The notes under the pieces are model-generated. The model saw nothing but the letters and a program-made list of their open reading frames with translations. It was not told the origin of the DNA and did no database searches. A program made the translations under genes and the position numbers. Below, one piece after another: positions 8,598-17,195 of a DNA stretch of 64,000 nucleotides. Within the stretch, counting starts at the first letter, position 1; the number at the start of each line of letters is the position of its first letter. The stretch comes from Mycobacterium marinum (GTDB taxonomy: Bacteria > Actinomycetota > Actinomycetes > Mycobacteriales > Mycobacteriaceae): contig NZ_CP024190.1 in NCBI RefSeq assembly GCF_003391395.1, positions 124,001-188,000 on the forward strand, written 5' to 3'.

Positions 8598-9479
8598 ATG
8601 ACCGAGATCGATCCCACTCCACTCACCAAACGCCGCCTGGCCGTTGATGGCAAGCAAATGGCGTACCACGAAAGCGGTGAGGGCCGTACGGTTGTGTTCC
8701 TGCACGGCAATCCGACCTCATCGTATTTGTGGCGCAACATCATTCCGCATGTGTCCGATCGCGCGCGCTGTATCGCTCCCGATCTCATCGGGCAGGGTGA
8801 CTCGGACAAGCTCGATGACACCGGACCGGGCAGTTACCGCTTCGTTGAGCATCGGCATTACCTCGACGGCCTTCTTGACCAGCTCGACCTCGGCGATGAT
8901 GTCGTTTTGGTGATCCACGACTGGGGCTCGGCCCTCGGATTCGACTGGGCCAATCGCCACCGCGAGCGGATCGGCGGCATCGCTTTCATGGAGGCCATTG
9001 TGCGGCCGGTGACTTGGGCGGAGTGGCCCGAGTCCGCAGCGGGAATCTTTCGGGGGTTCCGCTCGGATGCGGGTGAACAGATGGTCATTGACAAGAACCT
9101 GTTTGTGGAGGCGGTCCTGCCCGGTTCCATCCTGCGCGGTCTCACCCCCGCCGAACACGACGAGTACCGGCGCCCGTTCGTCGAGCCGCGACACCGCCGG
9201 CCGACGCTGAGCTGGCCGCGTGAGATACCAATCGAGGGTGAGCCTGCCGACGTGCATCAGATCGCTTCCGACTACGCCCAGTGGCTGCCCACCGCGGATT
9301 TCCCAAAGCTGTTTATCAACGCCGAGCCCGGTGCCATTCTCACCGGACCGCAACGCGAGTTCTGCCGAAGTTGGACCAACCTGACCGAGGTGACGGTGCC
9401 CGGTAGCCACTTCATCCAAGAGGACAGCCCGCATGAGATCGGCCAGGCGATCGCTGACTGGCTGTCGAGTCTCGGCTGA
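8598..9479 (+). CDS. dhaA: Haloalkane dehalogenase (LinB/DhaA type)
   Basis: A 292-residue alpha/beta hydrolase with every haloalkane dehalogenase residue in LinB-like positions: N38 in HGNPTSS and W109 (halide binding), nucleophile D108 in IHDWGSALGF, acid E132 in MEAIVRP, and base H270 in GSHFIQEDSP. The E132 position is that of subfamily II enzymes (LinB, Rv2579). The reaction is hydrolysis of carbon-halogen bonds in haloalkanes to alcohol plus halide, in the cytoplasm. ATG 8598 is preceded by CTTGGAGGCT and matches the family start; the frame upstream adds 35 unrelated residues. It appears monocistronic. Confidence 0.93.
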   Translation: MTEIDPTPLTKRRLAVDGKQMAYHESGEGRTVVFLHGNPTSSYLWRNIIPHVSDRARCIAPDLIGQGDSDKLDDTGPGSYRFVEHRHYLDGLLDQLDLGDDVVLVIHDWGSALGFDWANRHRERIGGIAFMEAIVRPVTWAEWPESAAGIFRGFRSDAGEQMVIDKNLFVEAVLPGSILRGLTPAEHDEYRRPFVEPRHRRPTLSWPREIPIEGEPADVHQIASDYAQWLPTADFPKLFINAEPGAILTGPQREFCRSWTNLTEVTVPGSHFIQEDSPHEIGQAIADWLSSLG

Positions 9480-9625
9480 ACGCGCAACATGTCGCGATGT
9501 CTCGTTTCCAGAGATTCGGGAGTGATCGCTTTCTGTCTCAGCCCCCGTGGGCGGTGTCGTTTCTTCGGCGGTCTTGAATTGGCCTGAATAGCCCCTCCAC
9601 GTGACCTCGACTTAGACTCACCCGG

Positions 9626-9925
9626 ATGGGATCGGATCAACTGCTGGTCGTACTTGATCAGCTCGGGGTTGCGTCCAGCCAATGGCAGAGCCTTGGCGCC
9701 CGACTCGCTACCGGGGCAACACCGCCGGCACCGGGCCAGCCATTCCAAGCCACTACGGCGACGGTGAAGGGCATCAACGCAGCAATCGCCGGCGCTGCGG
9801 CGGCCTTGGCCACCCGAACTCAGGCTACGGCTACCGGGGTGACCGCTGCGGCCGCAAGTTACGCCAACCAAGAGGCGACCGCAGCGGGCGAGATGGCCGC
9901 CGTGACGCAGGTGAGGGTGGTGTAG
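9626..9925 (+). CDS. EspC/WXG100-like small type VII secretion protein
   Basis: A 99-residue, Ala-rich helical-hairpin protein resembling the EspC-type (former DUF2580) ESX substrate family: an N-terminal DQLLVVLDQLGVASSQWQSL helix and a central Pro/Gly turn (TPPAPGQP). It has a C-terminal YANQE motif (Y79-E83) that fits the YxxxD/E type VII signal. It is immediately followed by the next gene with no gap (TAG then ATG), as expected for co-folded partner proteins. It probably acts as a partner or targeting subunit for the 330-residue protein. Assignment rests on architecture and the motif, not on strong sequence identity. Confidence 0.65.
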   Translation: MGSDQLLVVLDQLGVASSQWQSLGARLATGATPPAPGQPFQATTATVKGINAAIAGAAAALATRTQATATGVTAAAASYANQEATAAGEMAAVTQVRVV

Positions 9926-10918
9926 ATGCCGGCCACCCTGTCGCAAATCCGGGCGTGGAGCACCGAGCACCTCATCGATGCGGCCGGCTACTGGACCAAG
10001 ACCGCCGATCAGTGGGAAAACGCGTTCTTCCAGATGCGAAACCAGTCCTATGCCCTGGGCTGGAGCGGCGCTGGCGGGGACGCGCTACGGGAACGGACCA
10101 GCGCCGACCTGCCGATTGTCGGCGCAAAAGCCGACATGCTGCGTCAGGCGGCCGGGATCGCGCGCAATGGTGCCAGCGACATCAGCGCAGCCCAAAGGCG
10201 AGTTCTCTATGCTGTCGAGGACGCCCACAACGCGGGATTCACTGTCGGAGAAGGCTTATCGGTCACCGACACCCGCGCTAGCGCTACGGCCGCCGAGCAG
10301 GCCGCTCGACAGGCTCAGGCGCAAGCATTCGCCGGTGACATCCGCTTGCGCGCCGAACAGCTCGACGGGGCCGAGGTCAAGGTTGCAGGCCAACTTGCCG
10401 CCACCACCGCCGGTCTCAGTAGCGTCACCTTTGCGCAGAACGGCGGCGGGGTTCAGTTGGTCGACTTCACACGAGACGACGCCACCGACCCACCCCCATT
10501 TGCACCATGGGACACCCCCGATGGAACACATGGAGCACCGCCTGGTGCTGGCCTGAGCCCTAAGTTGCAGCAGATGCTCCTCGGCGATGATCAAGCCAAC
10601 CTGACCGGCCAGGGTCTTGTGGACAATCTGCAACGGCTCGTGCAGTCGCTGCCCGAAAACGACCCCAAGACCGCGTGGTTGCGCGGACAGGTGGCGGATC
10701 TACAGGCGCACGTCAACGACATCGACTACGCCCGCACCCACTGCAGCACCAGTGACTGGATCGGACGGACCACACAGTTCGCCACAGGTGTGATAACCAC
10801 CGGCATCGGCGGGCTCACAGCAGAGACCGGGGCGGGAGTCGCCGTCGCTGTGGCCGGCGGTCTCAACACCCTCGTGGCGGGCGGGGGTCTGCTGCAATGC
10901 CTCACGGGAAGCAAATAA
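9926..10918 (+). CDS. WXG-domain type VII secreted protein with glycine-rich hydrophobic tail
   Basis: A 330-residue protein in three parts. Residues 1-~110 are a WXG100-like helical hairpin with W46-S-G and a YAVED motif (Y95-D99) that fits the YxxxD/E secretion signal. Residues ~110-180 are helical, followed by a Pro/Gly/Asp-rich linker (186-212). Residues ~213-270 are polar and helical, and ~284-327 form a Gly-rich hydrophobic segment (GVITTGIGGLTAETGAG...) with Cys at 273 and 325. The shape is that of a type VII effector with a possible membrane-inserting C-terminus. It overlaps the next gene by a TAATG junction. The function is not known; membrane activity is inference. Confidence 0.6.
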   Translation: MPATLSQIRAWSTEHLIDAAGYWTKTADQWENAFFQMRNQSYALGWSGAGGDALRERTSADLPIVGAKADMLRQAAGIARNGASDISAAQRRVLYAVEDAHNAGFTVGEGLSVTDTRASATAAEQAARQAQAQAFAGDIRLRAEQLDGAEVKVAGQLAATTAGLSSVTFAQNGGGVQLVDFTRDDATDPPPFAPWDTPDGTHGAPPGAGLSPKLQQMLLGDDQANLTGQGLVDNLQRLVQSLPENDPKTAWLRGQVADLQAHVNDIDYARTHCSTSDWIGRTTQFATGVITTGIGGLTAETGAGVAVAVAGGLNTLVAGGGLLQCLTGSK

Positions 10919-11181
10919 TGGACGTACTAGCGAACGCAATCCTGACTGGCGCGTTTGGTCTGGCGCTGTGGGGTGCCTGGCGCCCGCACTACCGTGCAGC
11001 CTCCTACCTCGTGGCCGGCGCCGTCGTTGTAGCGCTGATCGCGGTGCTGGTGGCCGCCGGCCAGACCAACTTGGTCATCGTCTCGGTGGTGCTGTCGTTG
11101 CTGCTGTTCGGTCCGGCGGTGGTTTTCAACCACCGCAGATCGCAGCGTAGTCGAGGTTTCTCCAAAGACCGCAAGGCGTAG
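10918..11181 (+). CDS. Small membrane protein, immunity-like position
   Basis: An 87-residue protein with about three hydrophobic helices (near residues 4-20, 30-48 and 52-70) and a basic cytoplasmic tail (NHRRSQRSRGFSKDRK). ATG 10918 overlaps the stop of the preceding gene (TAATG), indicating translational coupling. No domain is recognised. Its place directly after a putative type VII effector, plus its membrane nature, fits an immunity protein protecting the inner membrane, but it could also be an export accessory. Confidence 0.6.
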   Translation: MDVLANAILTGAFGLALWGAWRPHYRAASYLVAGAVVVALIAVLVAAGQTNLVIVSVVLSLLLFGPAVVFNHRRSQRSRGFSKDRKA

Positions 11182-11304
11182 CGATCGTCGGCTGCTGACC
11201 ATCTTCGGTGAACGTAACGACCCCTTGGGCTTTCAGCGACGATGGGCCGCGCTGTTTCCCGACACGGCACAACGGGGCCCTCGCGGGCGGCAAACCGGAC
11301 GCGG

Positions 11305-11880
11305 CTACCGACGGCCTTCTGATGCGCGGTGTCCATCAAGGAATGCCGCGACCAGGGCACCGAAGTCTAGTTGCGATGCCAGTGCTTCGGCCCCGGTGCG
11401 CGACCACAGGCCGGCGGCCATCAGCGGTCCAAGCAGCATCACCAGCTTTTGGTAGGGGTCACCGGGTGCCAGTTGGCCTTGGGTCTGGTGCGTTGCGATC
11501 ACCTGCGCCGCGTTGTGCAGGTTGGGCATCAGCGCCGCCATGGCCGTACCGAGTTCGGGATTGCGGGGCACCTCGACCGCCAGAGTCACCACCGCGCCCC
11601 CATACTTCTGGACGGTCTCGGCATAGGCGGTCACCAGTGCAAGGAGGTCGCCCCGGACATCATCGGTGGCCACCACTCGCGCGAATGGGGAGTTCGCCAA
11701 AGCGTGGGTGAGCGCGCTGTTGATCAGCGTGGCCTTGTTGCCGTAGCGGCGAAACAGCGTCACCTCGTTGACGCCGGCCCGGCGGGCGATCTCCTGGGTG
11801 GTGGTAGCCCGGTACCCGCACTCGGCGAAAACCGTCACCGTTATGTCGAATAGGCCATCGACGTCGATATATCTGGGCAT
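11305..11880 (-). CDS. TetR family regulator, divergent from nitroreductase
   Basis: A 191-residue TetR protein. The helix-turn-helix lies near residues 10-55: FAECGYRATTTQEIARRAGV followed by EVTLFRRYGNKATLI. The C-terminal domain contains VEVPRNPEL and LGPLMAAGLWSR. ATG 11880 is chosen because the frame upstream runs into the intergenic operator. It is divergent to the membrane nitroreductase at 11982, with a perfect long inverted repeat between them. It therefore very likely represses itself and the nitroreductase. The effector is unknown. Confidence 0.88.
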   Translation of the reverse strand: MPRYIDVDGLFDITVTVFAECGYRATTTQEIARRAGVNEVTLFRRYGNKATLINSALTHALANSPFARVVATDDVRGDLLALVTAYAETVQKYGGAVVTLAVEVPRNPELGTAMAALMPNLHNAAQVIATHQTQGQLAPGDPYQKLVMLLGPLMAAGLWSRTGAEALASQLDFGALVAAFLDGHRASEGRR

Positions 11881-11917
11881 TTGCCTCCGAACGTCCGGAA
11901 TCAGAGCGTAGCCAAAG

Positions 11918-11949
11918 CGCTTAATGCAAGTGTACGCTTGCATTAAGCG
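11918..11949. promoter_or_regulatory. 13-bp-arm inverted repeat, TetR operator
   Basis: Perfect arms CGCTTAATGCAAG (11918-11930) and CTTGCATTAAGCG (11937-11949) are separated by 6 bp. The repeat lies between a TetR gene and its divergent neighbour, the classic operator position. The nitroreductase start is 33 bp away, so binding would cover its promoter or leader. Confidence 0.85.
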
Positions 11950-11981
11950 GGCTCCGGTGGGACCAGATGGAGAGGTCGACG

Positions 11982-13154
11982 ATGACTGACGCGCAGCAGC
12001 TGCCGCAGGACCACGACACGTACCCGACCCAAAGGTCGCGGCGCTCCATCCTGTGGCGCACCAAGGTCCGGTTGCAGTTCACCGGTTGGCTGCAATACCT
12101 GATCACCGCGGTCGTTGCGGGTGTGTTCCTCGCTGTCGCGGGGCTCGGATGGTTGATCGGGGTGTGGCAGCCGCTGCTGTTGTGGACGCCGTTGGGAATC
12201 GGCCTGCTCTTGCTGGTGATATCGATCCTCGATGTCATCACCGTGAAGTGGGGGCTACGGCCCGCCGAGTCGTTACCGCGGCGCAGCGATCATCCGAATG
12301 CCTTCGACATGATGCGCGCACGACGCTCGTGCCACTCCTTCCAAAAACGTGACCTCACTGAGCGTGATCGGAGCGAGCTGATGCGAGTGGCAGCGGCGTG
12401 CACTGATCGCGACCGGCTGATCGGCACCAGCCCAATCCGTTTCGAGTACATTCGGGCCACGCGGCTGGCCTGGACGGTCGAGGGAGCCCACGAGTTTCTG
12501 GTGGCCATAGCACCGCGAAACTACGACCGGCTAGCGCTGCTCGACGTCGGCCGCAGTCTGCAGAAGGTGGTGCTGCACGCCACCCGGACGGGGGTGGCCA
12601 CCTGCTGGATCGGCCCGGGCGCCAACCAAACCCGGGTTGTCGAACACTTGGGTGATCGATTCGACCCCAGCCAGGATCACGTGGTCTGTATCTGTGCCTT
12701 GGGTTACCGATCACGGTTCCTGCCCTTGTTCATTCGGCTGATAGAACGGATCCAGAACCGTCGCCTGCCGCTGGCGTCCTTGTTTTTCGCGGACCCGAAC
12801 CTGCGCGTGCCGCTGGCCGTCGACACCGCGCCGTTCGCCGCATTTGGCCGCTGCTACGAGGCCTGCCAATGGTCGCCATCGTCCTACAACGCCCAGACCA
12901 CCCGATGTGTTGCGGTGACCGAATCCCGCAATGGCTCAACGCGAGTCGCGCGGCTCGACTTTTTCGCCACCACGACATCGCGCTTCTATGCACCCGTTGC
13001 GGTGGGCATCTGGTGCGCCAATTGGGAAACCGGCTGTGCGGCGCTGGGCATCCCGGGCCACTTTGCGGTACTGCCAGCGGATGCCCCGGGCATCCGGGGC
13101 TACCCGGACGTGCCGCACTATGACGTGAGCTGGATCGCTGATCCCAAGAGCTGA
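11982..13154 (+). CDS. Membrane-anchored nitroreductase-fold protein
   Basis: A 390-residue protein. Residues ~30-80 form two transmembrane helices (GWLQYLITAVVAGVFLAVAG and PLGIGLLLLVISILDVI). The remainder is a duplicated nitroreductase-like FMN fold: FDMMRARRSCHSFQ at residues ~108-122 resembles the usual RRS-R/S-F start, and a second half starts near FGRCYEACQWSPSSYNAQTTR. ATG 11982 follows GGAGAGG. It is divergent from, and probably repressed by, the TetR protein at 11880. A role in reduction of nitro or quinone compounds is likely, but the substrate is unknown. Confidence 0.8.
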   Translation: MTDAQQLPQDHDTYPTQRSRRSILWRTKVRLQFTGWLQYLITAVVAGVFLAVAGLGWLIGVWQPLLLWTPLGIGLLLLVISILDVITVKWGLRPAESLPRRSDHPNAFDMMRARRSCHSFQKRDLTERDRSELMRVAAACTDRDRLIGTSPIRFEYIRATRLAWTVEGAHEFLVAIAPRNYDRLALLDVGRSLQKVVLHATRTGVATCWIGPGANQTRVVEHLGDRFDPSQDHVVCICALGYRSRFLPLFIRLIERIQNRRLPLASLFFADPNLRVPLAVDTAPFAAFGRCYEACQWSPSSYNAQTTRCVAVTESRNGSTRVARLDFFATTTSRFYAPVAVGIWCANWETGCAALGIPGHFAVLPADAPGIRGYPDVPHYDVSWIADPKS

Positions 13155-13286
13155 ACAGCATCTCGGGCGGGCCGAGGGCGCCGGGCCGCAACAAAATCGG
13201 TTGACCGTCTGCTGGCCGGGTGTGATCCTGGTCCGTTGACCATTGCCCGACCAGTATCCAACCCGGTACCCGACCAGCAGACAGCC

Positions 13287-14675
13287 ATGACCCTGACCAA
13301 CGATGAACTGACCGACCTGACCACCGGCCTAACCGGCGGTGATGAGGCGCGCCGCCAGCCCATCACGGACGTCAACGCGTGGCTGGACGGGCTGGAGTAC
13401 GGCGTCCGGCCCGCGCTGCGCGCACTCGGCGAGTTGCTGATCGGCGTCGCCGAGCGCGAAGGTTGCGAGAACGCCGATCGCTTCATCGCACGCTGTCTGG
13501 GCGTGCCGGATTCCGGGCACCTTCTGGACGAAGAACGCGATCTCAATCCCGTTTCCCGGTTGACCACCGCGCTGGCGCTGGCCGAATGGATCGAGCAACA
13601 CGCGGACGCCTGCGAAGTCGGCCCGGGCGAGCACGCCTACCCGCCGAAGTGGACCCAGACCGAGATCGGTGGCCGCCGCTACCGCCACCCACTGTGCTTG
13701 TGCGTGCACTTTCCGGCCGGGACGCTGCTGGCTGAGACGGGTTGCGTCATCCACATCGAGGCGCGCGAGACGGTCATGCATTCCGCCGAGGTCAGCGCGT
13801 ACGTAACGCCGGACAACCAGGCCCATGCCCGAGCCGTGCTGGATCGGCTCGCCGAACGGGCCAACGAACTCAACCCATACCGGGGCGAAGCGGTGCGCGC
13901 GACCAACAACCACGGCCTGAACTTCAGTGTGATCGACCTGCCATCGACGGCGACCCGCGACACCGTCATCGTCCCCGACGCGGTGTGGACCGAGGTAGAT
14001 CTCGGTGTCGCCTCGGTGCGCGACCGCCACGAGCTGCTCAACGCGCACGGCCTGGGAGCACGGCGCGGTGTGCTGTTGTGCGGCCCGCCCGGCACCGGCA
14101 AGTCGGCGGTCAGCGCGGTGGTGGCGGCCGAGGTGGTCGGTGAATTCACCGTCATCTACGTCGAGGCCAAAGCGGGGGCGGACCTGCTGACCGCCGTTGT
14201 GGAAGAGGCCCAGCGCCTCGGCGGTCCGGTGCTCATCGTGTTGGAAGACGTCGACCTGTGGTGCCGGGACCGCCGGGCCGGTGATGGCGGCCTCTCGGAG
14301 CTGTTGGCGGCAATGGACATTCGGCCCGAGGCCCGCATCCTGACCCTGGCCTCCACCAACGACGCCGAGACCCTGGACAAGGCGGCGGTGCGCACCGGGC
14401 GGTTCGACTCCATCGTCGAGGTCGGCTACCCCAACCGCGCCGACGCCGCCCGCATTCTGGCGGCGTTGATCCGCGACATTCCCGGGGGAGCGGCCGTCGA
14501 CACGGCGGCGGTAGTGGCCGCACTCCCCGAGCGGACCAGCGGTAGCGATATCCGCGAAGTCGTCCGCCGCGCCGTGCTGGCCGGCGATCGCGGCTCCGTG
14601 AGCACGGCAGCGCTGCTGGCTGAACTGGGCAGCGGGCGCTACCGGGCGACGGTGCCGCACGGGATGTACCTGTAG
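13287..14675 (+). CDS. AAA family ATPase, single-module
   Basis: A 462-residue protein. The N-terminal ~240 residues have no recognised domain. The AAA module follows: Walker A GPPGTGKSA, Walker B VLIVLEDVDLW, sensor 1 LASTNDAE, and the arginine-finger region AAVRTGRFDSIVEVG. The lid ends near SGSDIREVVRRAVL. This arrangement resembles BCS1/CDC48-type remodelling ATPases. ATG 13287 is chosen; a TTG at 13236 would add 17 residues. No protease or partner gene is adjacent, so the client is unknown. Confidence 0.82.
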   Translation: MTLTNDELTDLTTGLTGGDEARRQPITDVNAWLDGLEYGVRPALRALGELLIGVAEREGCENADRFIARCLGVPDSGHLLDEERDLNPVSRLTTALALAEWIEQHADACEVGPGEHAYPPKWTQTEIGGRRYRHPLCLCVHFPAGTLLAETGCVIHIEARETVMHSAEVSAYVTPDNQAHARAVLDRLAERANELNPYRGEAVRATNNHGLNFSVIDLPSTATRDTVIVPDAVWTEVDLGVASVRDRHELLNAHGLGARRGVLLCGPPGTGKSAVSAVVAAEVVGEFTVIYVEAKAGADLLTAVVEEAQRLGGPVLIVLEDVDLWCRDRRAGDGGLSELLAAMDIRPEARILTLASTNDAETLDKAAVRTGRFDSIVEVGYPNRADAARILAALIRDIPGGAAVDTAAVVAALPERTSGSDIREVVRRAVLAGDRGSVSTAALLAELGSGRYRATVPHGMYL

Positions 14676-14836
14676 AGCCGCGGGCGGGATTGGTGCCGGT
14701 TCGCCACCACCGCCTCGGCGAAAGCCATTGCTTCAGTGGACCTTAGCCCGGTCCGGCGCGCGAAGGGCGCGGCGGCGAGTTTCGCCGCGGCCGGTTGGCC
14801 TGCCGATGGACGCGCCCGGCGATGTAGTTTGACGAG

Positions 14837-17179
14837 GTGGCCTTCCAGCGCTCGGCAGCATCTGGTGACGTTCCCGCCGAATACGACGAGGACTCGATCA
14901 CGGTCACCTCGCCCAAACGCGAAGCCGCGGGTGTGCGCGCGGTGCTGGTGTCGCTACAGCGTGGCCTGGAACAGATGGGCGCATTTCGTACCGCGGCCGC
15001 GCTGGCCCGCCTGAATCAGCGCAACGGCTTCGATTGCCCGGGCTGCGCGTGGCCCGAAGAGCCAGGTGGCCGCAAACTGGCCGAGTTCTGCGAGAACGGC
15101 GCCAAGGCCGTTGCCGAGGAGGCCACCAGACGCACCGTCACGCCGGAATTCTTCGCCCGGCATTCGGTCACGGAATTGTTGGCCAAGCCCGAATACTGGC
15201 TTTCCCAACAGGGCCGCCTTTCCCATCCGATGGTCCTGCGGCCCGGCGACGACCATTACCGGCCGATCGGCTGGGACGAGGCCTACCGGCTGATCGCCGA
15301 GCACCTCAAGGCGCTGGGAAGCCCGGATGAGGCGCTGTTCTATACGTCGGGGCGTACCAGCAACGAGGCCGCCTTCTGCTACCAGCTTCTGGTCCGCAGC
15401 TTCGGCACCAACAACCTGCCCGATTGCTCGAACATGTGCCATGAATCCTCGGGGTCGGCCCTGAGCGAATCAATCGGGATCGGAAAAGGATCGGTCACCG
15501 TCGAGGACGTCGAGCATGCCGACCTGATCATCATCGCCGGGCAAAACCCGGGCACCAACCACCCGCGCATGCTGACGGTGCTGGAGAAGGCAAAAGCCAA
15601 CGGCGCAAAGATCATTGCCATCAATCCGCTACCCGAGGCCGGGTTGATCCGGTTCAAAGACCCGCAGAAGATGAACGGGGTGGTCGGGCACGGTGTGCCC
15701 ATCGCCGACGAGTTCGTGCAGATCCGCATCGGCGGCGACATGGCGTTGTTCGCCGGGCTGGGCAGGCTGCTGCTGGAAGCCGAGGAACGCGCCCCGGGCA
15801 CCGTCGTCGACCAGGCCTTCGTCGACCAGCATTGCGCCGGGTTCGATGAATATCGGCGTCGTACCTTGCAGATCGAGATGGACACCGTGCTGGCCGCGAC
15901 GGGCGTTGGCGCGCCGCAGCTCGAGCGCATCGCGGCAATGGTGATGGCCTCGCAGCGCACGATCATTTGCTGGGCGATGGGCTTGACGCAGCACAGCCAC
16001 GCGGTGGCCACCATCGGCGAGGCCACCAACCTGCTGTTTCTGCGCGGCATGATCGGCAAGCCAGGCGCGGGTGTGTGCCCGGTGCGCGGACATTCCAACG
16101 TGCAAGGCGACCGCACGATGGGCATCTGGGAGCAGATGCCCGAACAATTCCTGGCGGCGCTGGATCGCGAATTCGGCATCGACAGTCCGCGCAAACACGG
16201 CTACGACACCGTGGCCGCGATCCGGGCCATGCGCGACGGGCAGGCGGCGGTGTTCATGGCGATGGGTGGCAACTTCGCATCGGCCACTCCAGATACCGCC
16301 GTCACCGAAGCGGCCTTGCGCAGTTGCGCACTGACCGTGCAGATTTCGACGAAACTCAACCGCAGCCACCTGGTGCACGGCAGCACGGCGCTGATCCTGC
16401 CGACCCTGGGCCGCACCGACCGCGACCTTCGCGACGGCCGTAAGCAGGTGGTGTCGGTGGAGGATTCGATGTCGATGGTGCACCTGTCGCGCGGCAGCCT
16501 GCATCCGCCCAGCGACCAGGTGCGCAGCGAGGTTCAGATCGTCTGCCAGCTCGCACGCACCCTACTCGGAGCGCAGCATCCGGTTCCGTGGGAGCGATTC
16601 GCGAGCGACTACGACACCATCCGCGACGCCATCGCCTCCGTGGTGCCCGGATGTGCGGACTACAACCTCAGGGTGCGTCAGCCCGACGGCTTCCAGCTGC
16701 CCCATCCGCCGCGCGATGCCCGCGAATTTCCCACCAGCACCGGAAAAGCGAACTTCTCGGTCAGCCCACTGCAGTGGGTTCCGGTGCCACCGGGACGACT
16801 GATCCTGCAAACGCTGCGCAGCCACGACCAGTACAACACCACGGTGTACGGGCTCGATGATCGCTATCGCGGGGTGAAGGGTGGCCGGCGGGTGGTGTTC
16901 ATGCATCCCTCCGACATCGAAGCGCTGGGACTGACGGCGGGGGAGCGTGTCGATTTGGTGTCGGAATACCACGATGCGGGCGGCAATCTGCAGGAGCGGC
17001 GGGCAAAAGACTTTCTGGTGATTGGCTATTCGACTCCGGTCGGCAACGCGGCGGCCTACTATCCGGAGACCAATCCACTAGTGCCGCTGGACCACACCGC
17101 GGAAAAGTCGAACACCCCGGTCTCGAAGGCGATCGTCGTGCGGGTGGAGCCGGCCTCGGGTGGCGACGACCGCCGGTAG
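14837..17179 (+). CDS. fdhF: FdhF/YdeP-family molybdopterin oxidoreductase
   Basis: A 780-residue molybdopterin enzyme of the FdhF/YdeP type, the length of M. tuberculosis Rv2900c. Landmarks are GFDCPGCAWPE near residue 61, LFYTSGRTSNEAAF, LPDCSNMCHESSGSAL, IIAGQNPGTNHPRML (bis-MGD binding), MGLTQHSHAVATI, and KPGAGVCPVRGHSNVQGDR. The C-terminal domain has FPTSTGKANF. YdeP-type proteins lack the N-terminal [4Fe-4S] cluster arrangement of true formate dehydrogenases, and only a CPGC-like element is seen here, so formate oxidation is doubtful. Start is GTG 14837. It is convergent with the P450 gene. Cytoplasmic location expected. Confidence 0.85.
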   Translation: MAFQRSAASGDVPAEYDEDSITVTSPKREAAGVRAVLVSLQRGLEQMGAFRTAAALARLNQRNGFDCPGCAWPEEPGGRKLAEFCENGAKAVAEEATRRTVTPEFFARHSVTELLAKPEYWLSQQGRLSHPMVLRPGDDHYRPIGWDEAYRLIAEHLKALGSPDEALFYTSGRTSNEAAFCYQLLVRSFGTNNLPDCSNMCHESSGSALSESIGIGKGSVTVEDVEHADLIIIAGQNPGTNHPRMLTVLEKAKANGAKIIAINPLPEAGLIRFKDPQKMNGVVGHGVPIADEFVQIRIGGDMALFAGLGRLLLEAEERAPGTVVDQAFVDQHCAGFDEYRRRTLQIEMDTVLAATGVGAPQLERIAAMVMASQRTIICWAMGLTQHSHAVATIGEATNLLFLRGMIGKPGAGVCPVRGHSNVQGDRTMGIWEQMPEQFLAALDREFGIDSPRKHGYDTVAAIRAMRDGQAAVFMAMGGNFASATPDTAVTEAALRSCALTVQISTKLNRSHLVHGSTALILPTLGRTDRDLRDGRKQVVSVEDSMSMVHLSRGSLHPPSDQVRSEVQIVCQLARTLLGAQHPVPWERFASDYDTIRDAIASVVPGCADYNLRVRQPDGFQLPHPPRDAREFPTSTGKANFSVSPLQWVPVPPGRLILQTLRSHDQYNTTVYGLDDRYRGVKGGRRVVFMHPSDIEALGLTAGERVDLVSEYHDAGGNLQERRAKDFLVIGYSTPVGNAAAYYPETNPLVPLDHTAEKSNTPVSKAIVVRVEPASGGDDRR

Positions 17180-17195
17180 TGCGGCTCGGCGCGGC

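Noticed and set aside
13329..14660. 443-residue minus-strand frame under the AAA ATPase
   Set aside because: High-GC shadow frame. The plus strand carries Walker A, Walker B and arginine-finger motifs.
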